NCBI GenBank assembly: GCA_013362295.1
Contig: JABFWJ010000494.1
Coordinates: 1-5,863, forward strand
Direction of reading: 5' to 3'
Length of the DNA: 5,863 nt
DNA from: Thermoleophilia bacterium
Lineage (GTDB): Bacteria > Actinomycetota > Thermoleophilia > Gaiellales > Gaiellaceae
The position numbers and the translations under genes were made by a program. Of this stretch, positions 1 through 5,124 are shown piece after piece (the stretch's first letter is position 1; every line of letters starts with the position of its first letter). The notes under the pieces were generated by a model. The model had not been told where the DNA came from. It was given only the letters and a program-made list of their open reading frames with translations, and did no database searches.

Positions 1-76
1 CTCCCAGCAGCCGCTCGGCCCCGAGCTCGTACGTCTTGCGGCGCTCGATCGGACCGGCTGTCAGGTTGTCTGACAA
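1..76 (-). CDS. GntR/FadR-family transcriptional regulator, N-terminal fragment
   Basis: Only the first 25 codons are in the window; the gene runs off the left edge. Read from a TTG at 76-74 it gives LSDNLTAGPIERRKTYELGA followed by ERLLG. The stretch IERRKTYELGAERLL resembles the segment at the start of the winged-helix domain of FadR-subgroup GntR regulators, which usually reads like 'vYeqvAeqLreli'. An in-frame TAG at 93-91 limits the start to the TTG at 76-74 or a CTG at 64-62. No ATG or GTG is available and no Shine-Dalgarno is seen, so the message may have a very short leader or none. The TTG lies inside a palindrome fitting the GntR/FadR operator pattern, which supports autoregulation. 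A family member would bind DNA as a dimer and respond to a small acid or acyl-CoA. Neither the ligand-binding domain nor the helix-turn-helix core is visible, so the family call rests on a short match plus the operators. Confidence 0.5.
   Translation of the reverse strand, partial: MSDNLTAGPIERRKTYELGAERLLG
66..76. promoter_or_regulatory. Operator O1, FadR/GntR-type palindrome
   Basis: TTGTCTGACAA is a perfect inverted repeat with 5-bp arms around one central base. It matches the FadR-subfamily GntR consensus T-N-G-T-N3-A-C-N-A at every fixed position. It covers the presumed TTG start codon of the divergent regulator and lies about 10 bp past that gene's -10 box, where a bound repressor would block transcription. 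The same 11-bp core recurs at 188-198. Confidence 0.55.
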
Positions 77-85
77 GGAGCGCCG

Positions 86-114
86 ACCCTAAACGCGGTC
101 AGGGTGATTGTCAA
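86..114 (-). promoter_or_regulatory. Divergent promoter for the regulator gene
   Basis: On the minus strand a perfect -35 TTGACA (114-109) is followed by a 17-bp spacer and a -10 TAGGGT (91-86), which keeps the key TAnnnT bases. Transcription would begin near 79-78, only a few bases before the TTG at 76. The -35 overlaps GATTGTCA (106-113), which matches one half of the O2 operator and could be an extra half-site. Confidence 0.5.
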
Positions 115-143
115 CCGACATGAACAAAAGCTGAACGCCCGGA

Positions 144-172
144 TTGACAGGGAGTGCCGCCGGGGTGACGAT
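144..172 (+). promoter_or_regulatory. Promoter of the liv transporter operon
   Basis: A perfect -35 TTGACA (144-149) is followed by a 17-bp spacer and a weak -10 GACGAT (167-172), which keeps the A at position 2 and the final T. Transcription would begin near 179, just before operator O2 at 186-200. The leader to the GTG at 229 would be about 50 nt. The -35 lies 29 bp from the -35 of the opposite promoter, so the two are back to back. Confidence 0.42.
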
Positions 173-185
173 CCCGCGGCGTTCA

Positions 186-200
186 GATTGTCAGACAATC
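186..200. promoter_or_regulatory. Operator O2, FadR/GntR-type palindrome
   Basis: GATTGTCAGACAATC is a perfect 15-bp palindrome with 7-bp arms around a central A. Its 11-bp core TTGTCAGACAA (188-198) is the O1 core apart from the central base, and read on the other strand the two are identical. It lies directly downstream of the predicted liv transcription start, which suggests repression by the divergent regulator until an inducer is present. Confidence 0.6.
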
Positions 201-210
201 GGTTCGAGCC

Positions 211-218
211 GGAGGAGG
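211..218 (+). promoter_or_regulatory. Strong ribosome binding site of the binding-protein gene
   Basis: GGAGGAGG followed by TT includes AGGAGGT (213-219), nearly the full anti-16S complement. It lies 9-10 nt before the GTG at 229, and this spacing is why that GTG is chosen over the ATG at 238, which would be about 19 nt away. It is the strongest such site in the window and fits the high expression expected of a binding protein. Confidence 0.8.
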
Positions 219-228
219 TTCGGAGACG

Positions 229-789
229 GTGACGGAGATGCGCAGGAAGACGGGCGCTGCCCGGTGGCCGGCGGCGGTGCTCGTGGTCGCCGCGGCGCTC
301 GTCGCAGGTGCGTGGACGGACGCGCCGGGCGCGCACGCCCGCCCGGCGGCCGGATGCGTCAAGGGCAACGGCAAGACGATCGCGATCGGCGCCTCGCTCT
401 CGCTCTCGGGCGACTTCTCGGCGGACGGCGACGCGTTCAAGCGCGGTTACCAGCTGTGGGCCAAGCACGTGAATGCGACCGGCGGCCTGCTCGGCTGCCG
501 CGTCAAGCTCGACATCGTCTCCGACGCCAGCAACCCGGCCCAGGTGGCGACGAACTACCAGAAGCTGATCTCGTCCGACCACGTCGACCTCGTGTTCGGA
601 CCGTTCTCGAGCCTGCTGACGATCCCGTCGGCGAAGATCGCGAACCGCTTCGGCTACGCGATGATCGAGGGTGCCGGCGGCGCGCCGTCAGTTTTCCAGA
701 CCGGGCTGCACGACATCTTCGACGTCAGCCTGATCATCAAGGACCAGCTCGTCACGTCCGCCAAGTTCTTCGCGTCGCTGCCGAAGTAG
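229..789 (+). CDS. Substrate-binding protein, N-terminal fragment (signal peptide and lobe 1)
   Basis: This is the part translated if the TAG at 787-789 terminates: 186 residues from a GTG with an excellent ribosome binding site. It holds the signal peptide, a mature start around residues 38-43, and almost all of the first lobe. Cys43 and Cys90 could form a disulfide, as in some Leu/Ile/Val-binding proteins. C43 is an unlikely lipobox cysteine, since AAG precedes it and it lies well beyond the hydrophobic stretch, so an ordinary signal peptidase I cut is the better guess. Alone the fragment lacks lobe 2 and should not close on a ligand. If the stop is real, the product is probably non-functional. 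Confidence 0.75.
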   Translation: MTEMRRKTGAARWPAAVLVVAAALVAGAWTDAPGAHARPAAGCVKGNGKTIAIGASLSLSGDFSADGDAFKRGYQLWAKHVNATGGLLGCRVKLDIVSDASNPAQVATNYQKLISSDHVDLVFGPFSSLLTIPSAKIANRFGYAMIEGAGGAPSVFQTGLHDIFDVSLIIKDQLVTSAKFFASLPK

Positions 790-867
790 AAGCGGCCCAG
801 GACGGCGGCGTACCCGACGAGCAACGACCCGTTCACCCAGCCGCAGCTCCCGGTCGCGCGCGCGATC

Positions 868-1500
868 ATGGAGCAGGCCGGGATCAGGACCGTCTACACG
901 AAGGTGTTTCCGGCGGAGAACCCCGACCTGACGCCGATCGCGAGCGCGGTCGCCTCGACGAAGGCAGACGTCGTGATGCTCGGCTCCGTCGACGTCCCGA
1001 CCGTGTCGTCGTTCATCCAGGCGTTCGCGCAGCAGCACTACAACCCGGAGGCGTTCGTCGCCACGGCGGGCCCCGACCAGGGCGCCGACTTCCTGAAGGC
1101 CGTCCGCGGCAACGCGGAGGGCGTGATGGTGCCGAACGGCTGGTACTACGGCTACGCGAACGCGCAGAGCAAGGCGATGGTGAAGGCGTACGTGAAGACA
1201 TACGGCGGCCGCCCGGCCGACATCAACGCCGACGTCGCCGAGGGCTACGCCGTCGGGCAGGTGGCGCGGCTCGCCGTGACCGCGACGCACGGCTTCGACC
1301 AGAAGAAGATCATCGACTACCTGCACAGCGGCGCGACGCTGCAGACCGTGCAAGGGCCGGTGAAGTTCGACTCGCTCGGCGAGAACACGGCTGCGAAAGC
1401 GTTCACGTTCCAGTGGCAGAACGGCAAGCCCGTGCAGATCCTGCCGCCGAACGACCCGAACTCGAAGCGGCCCGAGTATCCGAAGCGGCAGTGGAAGTAG
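868..1500 (+). CDS. Substrate-binding protein, C-terminal fragment
   Basis: The first start codon in frame after the TAG is the ATG at 868 (residue 214 of the full frame), but the homology clearly begins upstream at about 790. No Shine-Dalgarno precedes the ATG, and a product starting there would have no signal peptide, so independent translation of a working protein is unlikely. The 210 residues cover most of lobe 2 and the return to lobe 1: VFPAENPDLTPIASAVASTKADVVMLGS, the GWYYGYAN region, GGRPADINADVAEGYAVGQ, then KIIDYLHSGATLQTVQGPVKF and FTFQWQNGKPVQI. All are typical of Peripla_BP_6 proteins. Codon use still favours G/C at third positions with no sign of decay, which points to a very recent lesion or an artefact. 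Confidence 0.6.
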   Translation: MEQAGIRTVYTKVFPAENPDLTPIASAVASTKADVVMLGSVDVPTVSSFIQAFAQQHYNPEAFVATAGPDQGADFLKAVRGNAEGVMVPNGWYYGYANAQSKAMVKAYVKTYGGRPADINADVAEGYAVGQVARLAVTATHGFDQKKIIDYLHSGATLQTVQGPVKFDSLGENTAAKAFTFQWQNGKPVQILPPNDPNSKRPEYPKRQWK

Positions 1501-1669
1501 TAGAGGCTTGACGTGAATTTCCGGCACTCACGGATGGTGGCTCAGACACGGCGCATCTCGCCCGGCCCGGGCTTGAACGTAGGTACCGCTATGTCCTGCG
1601 CCCGTGCCGTGCGACCTGCTTGGCCTGAGCCATCCCCGCAAGCACCTCAATCCACATCAAGCCTCTGAC
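1501..1669 (+). other. Gap between binding-protein gene and livH, with GC palindrome
   Basis: This 169-nt gap contrasts with the overlapping genes downstream. It contains the 13-bp palindrome GCCCGGCCCGGGC (1560-1572), which could fold as a weak 4-bp stem with a 5-nt loop but has no T-tract, so it is not a convincing terminator. A short open frame with ATG at 1591 and TGA at 1666-1668 ends one base before the livH GTG at 1670. Its codons are poor in G/C at third positions, unlike the neighbours, so it is probably not a real gene. No good promoter is seen. Such gaps can lower downstream expression relative to the binding protein. Confidence 0.4.
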
Positions 1670-2551
1670 GTGGGCCCGCAGTACGCGAAGGCCGTCGTCG
1701 ACGGCGTCCTCACCGGAGGCGTCTACGCGCTGATGGCCGCGGGGTTGACCCTGATCTTCGGGGTGATGGACATCATCAACATCGCCCAGGGGATCATGGT
1801 CATCCTCGGCGCGTACCTGAGCTACGTGCTCTCCGTGCACCTGGGGCTCGACCTCTTCGCGACGCTCGTGCTGACGGTGCCGGCGCTGTTCGTGGTCGGC
1901 GTCACAGTCGAATGGGTCTTCATGCGACGGCTCGCCGACCGCGAGCGCACCGCCATGTCGATCCTCGTCACCTACGCGGTGGCGATCATCATCGAGGGCA
2001 TCCTGACGCAGGTCTTCGGCGTCTCGTTCATACAGCTGCACGCGTCGTACGTGAACAGCTCCGTGCACGTGCTCGGCTTCTACCTCCCGTACATCTACCT
2101 CTATGGGTTCGCGCTCGCGATCGTCCTGCTCGGCGGGCTCTACGCGATCCTCTACCTCACGCGGTTCGGGCAGTCGCTGCGCGCGGCGCTCCAGGACCGG
2201 CGCGCCGCCGAGCTGATCGGGATCGACGTCGAGCGCGTGCGGACGATCACGTTCGGGATCGGAATCGCGGTCACGGCCGCCGGCGGGATGGTCTTCGGCG
2301 CGACGAACTCGTTCAACCCGAACAGCGGCTACGACCTGATCTCGCGGCTGCTCACGATCGTGATCCTCGGCGGCCTCGGCTCGATCGGCGGCGCGCTGCT
2401 GGCCGCGCTCTTCATGCTCGTGCTCGAGGACGTCGTCGCGGTCGCGTGGTCGCCGGTGTGGTCGACGCTCGTGTTCTTCGCGGCGCTCGTGATCGTGCTG
2501 ACGTTCCGGCCGCAGGGCCTGTTCGGCCGCGCCGCCGCGAGGGCCCAATGA
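1670..2551 (+). CDS. livH: Branched-chain amino acid type ABC transporter permease LivH
   Basis: This is an inner-membrane permease, one of the two that form the import channel of a Liv/HAAT ABC transporter. With the GTG at 1670 it is 293 residues, the usual LivH size, and begins MGPQYAKAVVDGVLTGGVYA in register with the family N-terminus. A GTG at 1604 would add 22 residues unlike the family, and neither start has a clear Shine-Dalgarno. Most of the protein is hydrophobic helices. Family marks are ALMAAGLTLIFGVMDIINIAQG (19-40), the cytoplasmic coupling loop LRAALQDRRAAELIGID (170-186) that contacts the ATPases, SFNPNSG (214-220) and GGLGSIGGALLAAL (234-247). Its stop overlaps the livM start as ATGA, which indicates translational coupling. 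The call is firm; the transported substrate is unknown. Confidence 0.9.
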   Translation: MGPQYAKAVVDGVLTGGVYALMAAGLTLIFGVMDIINIAQGIMVILGAYLSYVLSVHLGLDLFATLVLTVPALFVVGVTVEWVFMRRLADRERTAMSILVTYAVAIIIEGILTQVFGVSFIQLHASYVNSSVHVLGFYLPYIYLYGFALAIVLLGGLYAILYLTRFGQSLRAALQDRRAAELIGIDVERVRTITFGIGIAVTAAGGMVFGATNSFNPNSGYDLISRLLTIVILGGLGSIGGALLAALFMLVLEDVVAVAWSPVWSTLVFFAALVIVLTFRPQGLFGRAAARAQ

Positions 2552-3540
2552 GCGGCACGGTGAGCGGCGCTCGCGCCGGCGCCGTGCTCGCGGCCCTCGG
2601 CATCCTCGCCGTCTTCCCGCTCGTGTTCTCGAATCCGACGACGACGACGATCGGCCTCTTCGTCGTCATCTTCATGGTGGCCGCGACGGCGTGGAACGCG
2701 TTCGCCGGGCTGTCGGGCTACATCGCGCTCGGGCACGCGGTTTTCTTCGGCTCCGGCGCGTACACGCTCGCGATCGTCGCCGAGAAGCTGCATATGACCG
2801 GCGGCTGGTCCGTCTTCGAGCTGGTGCCGCTCGCCGGAGTCGTGGCCGGGCTGATCGCGATCCCGTTTGGCCTCGTCGCGCTGCGGACACGGCGGCACAC
2901 GTTCGTCGTGATCACGATCGCGATCTTCTTCATCTTCCAGCTGCTCGCCTTCAACCTGACGATCACCCACGGCTCATCCGGACTGCAGACGCCGACGCCG
3001 CTCTGGACGGCGGTCGGCTACAACCAGCGCTTCTACTACGTCGCCGCGGCGATCCTCGTTCTGACCGTCGCGATGGCCTGGGCGATCCGGCGTTCGCGCT
3101 TCGGACTGCAGCTGCTCGCGATCCGCGACGACGAGGATCGCGCGCGCGGGCTCGGCGTCCGCACCGGGCGCGTGAAGCTGATCGCGTTCGCCGCCTCCGC
3201 GGTTCCCACGGGCATGGTCGGCGCGGTCTACGCGTACTTCCTCGGCCAGATCTTCCCGCAGTTCGCGTTCGATCCGTTGTTCGACATCACGATCGCGCTG
3301 ATGGCGTTCTTCGGCGGGCTCGGCACGCTCACGGGGCCGCTGCTCGGCGCGCTCGTGCTCGAGGCGCTGCAGCAGGAGTTCACACTGCACTTCTCGGTCG
3401 GCGGCCTCTACCTGATCGTCTACGGCGCGCTGTTCCTGGTCGTGATCCTGCTGCTGCCGCAGGGCGTCGTGCCCACCCTCGCGTCGCTCCTGCCGCGGAC
3501 GCGCGCGCGGCTCACCCAGAGGGCCGGGGCCGAGGCATGA
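2548..3540 (+). CDS. livM: Branched-chain amino acid type ABC transporter permease LivM
   Basis: This is the second channel-forming permease of the transporter, 330 residues. The start ATG overlaps the livH stop (ATGA, 2548-2551) and there is only a weak purine stretch upstream, so translation probably depends on ribosomes finishing livH. The LivM signature SGYIALGHAVFFGSGAYT lies at 56-73. The coupling loop RFGLQLLAIRDDEDRARGLGV (184-204) is the EAA-like segment that docks on the ATP-binding subunits. GGLGTLTGPLLGA (256-268) and LLLPQGV (301-307) are further family marks. Many hydrophobic segments occur from residue 10 to about 305, and the short C-terminal tail is Arg-rich and cytoplasmic. 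Length and motifs are standard and nothing is missing. Confidence 0.92.
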   Translation: MSGTVSGARAGAVLAALGILAVFPLVFSNPTTTTIGLFVVIFMVAATAWNAFAGLSGYIALGHAVFFGSGAYTLAIVAEKLHMTGGWSVFELVPLAGVVAGLIAIPFGLVALRTRRHTFVVITIAIFFIFQLLAFNLTITHGSSGLQTPTPLWTAVGYNQRFYYVAAAILVLTVAMAWAIRRSRFGLQLLAIRDDEDRARGLGVRTGRVKLIAFAASAVPTGMVGAVYAYFLGQIFPQFAFDPLFDITIALMAFFGGLGTLTGPLLGALVLEALQQEFTLHFSVGGLYLIVYGALFLVVILLLPQGVVPTLASLLPRTRARLTQRAGAEA

Positions 3541-4322
3541 CGCCCCTGCTCGAGGTGGAGGGCCTCACGAAGTCGTTCGGCGGCCTGCGCGCTCTCGACG
3601 GCGCGACGCTGGCCGTCGCGGAGGGCGAGATCGCGGGACTGATCGGCCCGAACGGCTCCGGCAAGACGACCCTCTTCAACGTCGTCACCGGATACGAGCG
3701 CGCCGACGCGGGCGACGTCCGCCTGCGCGGCCGATCGATCTCGTCCGCCGGGCCGGATCGGATCTTCGCGCTCGGGATCGGACGCACGTTTCAGCTGACG
3801 CGCATCTTCGCGCGGCTGTCCGTGCTCGAGAACATGCTCGTCGCGACGCAGCGGCACGAGGGCTGGGCGCGCAGCGTGTTTCGCGCCGCCGGCTCACCGG
3901 CCGAGCGCAAGCAGGCGCTCGAGCTGCTCGAGTTCGTCGGGATCGCGAAGCTCGCGAGCCTGCCCGCCGGCAACCTCTCCTACGGTCAGCGCAAGCTGCT
4001 CGAGCTGGCGTACGTCCTGGTCGCCGACCCGGACGTCATCCTGCTCGACGAGCCGGCCGGCGGGGTCAACCCCTCGCTGCTCCACCACATCGCCGACCGG
4101 ATCCGCGCGGTGAACGCAGCGGGGAAGACGCTGCTCATCGTCGAGCACGACATGGAGTTCGTGATGTACCTCTGCGGCCGGATCATGGTGCTCCACCAGG
4201 GGCGCGTGCTGACGACGGGAACGCCCGAGCAGGTGCAGCGCGACCCGGCGGTCCTCGACGCGTACCTCGGCGGCGCGGAGGATGAGGACGACGAGCTCGA
4301 CGTGGCGGCGGTGCAGCTATGA
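3537..4322 (+). CDS. livG: ABC transporter ATP-binding protein LivG
   Basis: This is one of the two cytoplasmic ATPases that power the transporter, 261 residues, with its start ATG overlapping the livM stop (ATGA, 3537-3540). All catalytic motifs are present: Walker A GPNGSGKTT (37-45), Q-loop glutamine 86 in GRTFQLTRIF, signature LSYGQ (147-151, the usual LivG variant of LSGGQ), Walker B VILLDEP (167-173) and H-loop His204 in IVEHDM. The D-loop reads GGVNP. The LivG hallmark FQLTRIFARLSVLENM (85-100) separates it from LivF. After the usual C-terminal DAYLGG the protein carries a short acidic tail, EDEDDELD, which I do not recall as a standard part of the family. It should be an active ATPase that pairs with LivF. 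Confidence 0.93.
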   Translation: MTPLLEVEGLTKSFGGLRALDGATLAVAEGEIAGLIGPNGSGKTTLFNVVTGYERADAGDVRLRGRSISSAGPDRIFALGIGRTFQLTRIFARLSVLENMLVATQRHEGWARSVFRAAGSPAERKQALELLEFVGIAKLASLPAGNLSYGQRKLLELAYVLVADPDVILLDEPAGGVNPSLLHHIADRIRAVNAAGKTLLIVEHDMEFVMYLCGRIMVLHQGRVLTTGTPEQVQRDPAVLDAYLGGAEDEDDELDVAAVQL

Positions 4323-4354
4323 GCGTGGGCTCGACGGAGCTCTTCCTAAAATGA
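4319..4354 (+). CDS. Possible 11-codon linker mini-ORF between livG and livF
   Basis: This small frame reads MSVGSTELFLK and stops. Its ATG overlaps the livG stop (ATGA, 4319-4322) and its TGA overlaps the livF start (ATGA, 4351-4354). It also contains the GGAG (4336-4339) that serves as the livF ribosome binding site. The peptide itself is unlikely to have a function. The likely role is to carry terminating ribosomes across the 28-nt gap for coupled reinitiation at livF. It may also be a relic of an older livF start put out of frame by an indel. Its translation is inferred from the junctions only. Confidence 0.3.
   Translation: MSVGSTELFLK
4336..4339 (+). promoter_or_regulatory. Ribosome binding site deciding the livF start
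   Basis: GGAG lies 11 nt before the ATG at 4351. It supports this start over upstream in-frame starts such as the one at 4282, which would add residues encoded inside the livG tail and unlike the family. Confidence 0.5.
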
Positions 4355-5091
4355 GCGCGCTGCTCGAGTTCGACGGCGTCGTCGCCGGCTACGGCGGCGG
4401 CGACGTGCTGAAGGGCGTCGACTTCTCGATCGACGAGGGTGGGATCACCTGCGTCGTCGGCCCGAACGGCGCCGGCAAGTCGACGCTGCTCGCCGCGGTC
4501 AGCGGCCTCCTGCGCGCGCGGCGCGGCGAGATCCGGTTCCGCGGGCGCAACCTGGTGGGTCTGCGTCCGAAGCAGATCCTCGCCCTCGGGATCGTGCAGG
4601 TGCCGCAGAACCACAGCCTCTTCCCCGAGATGACGGTCCGCGAGAACGTCGAGATCGGCGCGTTCACCTTGCGCGACAAGGCGCTGACGACGCGGCGCCT
4701 GGCGGAGATCGAGGAGATCTTCCCGATCGTGCGCGAGCGCGCGCGCGAGAAGGCTGGCAGCCTCTCGGGCGGCCAGCGGCGCCTGATCGAGTTCGCGCGC
4801 AGCCTGATGCTCGACCCGTCGCTGATCGTGCTCGATGAGCCGTCGATGGGGCTCGACCCGCGCACGCGGCGCGCGGTGTTCCAGACGGTGCGGCTGATGC
4901 ACGAGCAGGGTCGGACGATCCTGCTCGTGGAGCAGAACGCGCGCGCCGGGCTGAAGCTCAGCACGCAGGGCGTCGTACTCGAAAACGGCCGCGTGCGGCT
5001 CTGCGGCAGCGGCCGCGAGGTGCTCGAGCACCCCGACATCGGCGCGCTCTACCTCGGCGCGCGCACGGCGCGCGCTCCCGCCGCCGGCTGA
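4351..5091 (+). CDS. livF: ABC transporter ATP-binding protein LivF
   Basis: This is the second cytoplasmic ATPase of the transporter, 246 residues. The ATG at 4351 gives the family N-terminus MSALLEFDGVVAGYGGGDVL. Motifs: Walker A GPNGAGKST (37-45), Q-loop glutamine 86 in VPQNHSLFPEMTVRENV, signature LSGGQ (138-142), Walker B LIVLDEP (158-164) and D-loop MGLDP (166-170). The H-loop position is Gln195 in LLVEQNA. This substitution is characteristic of LivF proteins, including the enterobacterial one, and is not a defect. The GALYLG motif near the C-terminus (231-236) is also typical. It would form the nucleotide-binding dimer with LivG beneath LivH and LivM. The last gene of the transporter set, it is followed by a 33-nt gap. 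Confidence 0.93.
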   Translation: MSALLEFDGVVAGYGGGDVLKGVDFSIDEGGITCVVGPNGAGKSTLLAAVSGLLRARRGEIRFRGRNLVGLRPKQILALGIVQVPQNHSLFPEMTVRENVEIGAFTLRDKALTTRRLAEIEEIFPIVRERAREKAGSLSGGQRRLIEFARSLMLDPSLIVLDEPSMGLDPRTRRAVFQTVRLMHEQGRTILLVEQNARAGLKLSTQGVVLENGRVRLCGSGREVLEHPDIGALYLGARTARAPAAG

Positions 5092-5116
5092 CGGGGCCGC
5101 CCGGGGGCGTTAGCCT
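5088..5116 (+). promoter_or_regulatory. Possible promoter for the thioesterase gene
   Basis: CTGACG (5088-5093, four of six bases of TTGACA), a 17-bp spacer and TAGCCT (5111-5116, TAnnnT) lie just before the ATG at 5125. No Shine-Dalgarno is present in the 33-nt gap. If transcription starts at or next to the ATG, the message would be leaderless or nearly so, which is common in high-GC actinobacteria. The -35 overlaps the livF stop codon. Read-through from the liv operon is an alternative. Confidence 0.3.
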
Positions 5117-5124
5117 CGTGACCG

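Larger units (their letters stand above)
229..1500 (+). pseudogene. Liv-type ABC transporter substrate-binding protein, interrupted by an in-frame TAG
   Basis: This extracytoplasmic ligand-binding component of a branched-chain amino acid type (HAAT) ABC transporter belongs to the Peripla_BP_6 / type 1 periplasmic-binding fold. Disregarding codon 187 it would be 423 residues, within the family range after its signal peptide. Residues 5-40 look like a signal sequence (RRK, then AAVLVVAAALVAGAW, possible cut after AHA). Lobe 1 includes IAIGASLSLSGDFSADG and the ligand-site region GPFSS (124-128). After the stop the same frame continues with TAAYPTSNDPFTQPQ, then lobe 2, and ends with a GPVKFDSLGE...FTFQW segment like that of the Leu/Ile/Val-binding protein. 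Codon 187 (787-789) is TAG and sits just before the first strand of lobe 2. Both sides share one frame, so this is a point nonsense change and not a frameshift. The gene ends with two adjacent TAG codons (1498-1503). A sequencing error is possible. The ligand cannot be told from the sequence. Confidence 0.8.

Noticed and set aside
200..212. GGTTCGAGCC resembling a tRNA T-loop
   Set aside because: No matching acceptor, anticodon or D arms are nearby. It is a small CGG/CCG imperfect hairpin just before the ribosome binding site.
144..1511. 455-codon plus-strand frame crossing the TAG of the binding protein in another frame
   Set aside because: Arg/Gly/Ala-rich nonsense, whereas the 229 frame has family homology on both sides of the TAG. 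It also shows that no frameshift is needed to explain the gene.
688..1527. Long minus-strand open frame opposite the binding-protein gene
   Set aside because: Low-complexity Arg/Val/Leu/Asp-rich translation with no family resemblance. It is a compositional shadow of the plus-strand gene.
1508..1536. TTGACG at 1508-1513 as an internal promoter before livH
   Set aside because: No -10-like hexamer occurs at a 16-18 bp spacing (CGGATG at 1531-1536).
1560..1572. GCCCGGCCCGGGC as an intrinsic terminator after the binding-protein gene
   Set aside because: The palindrome has only one central base, so the usable stem is 4 bp with a 5-nt loop, and no T-tract follows.
1589..2548. Long open frame on the minus strand across livH
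   Set aside because: Its protein is dominated by Arg, His, Asp and Glu with no recognisable motif, as expected opposite a GC-rich membrane-protein gene. The plus strand encodes a clear LivH.
2691..3536. Upstream extension of the livG frame through livM
   Set aside because: The extension is Arg/Ala-rich out-of-frame sequence. LivG homology begins exactly at the ATG at 3537 that overlaps the livM stop.
4540..4545. Apparent loss of the H-loop histidine in LivF (Gln195)
   Set aside because: Glutamine in a VEQNA context is the normal LivF pattern, so it is not a defect. The codon is near 4933-4935.
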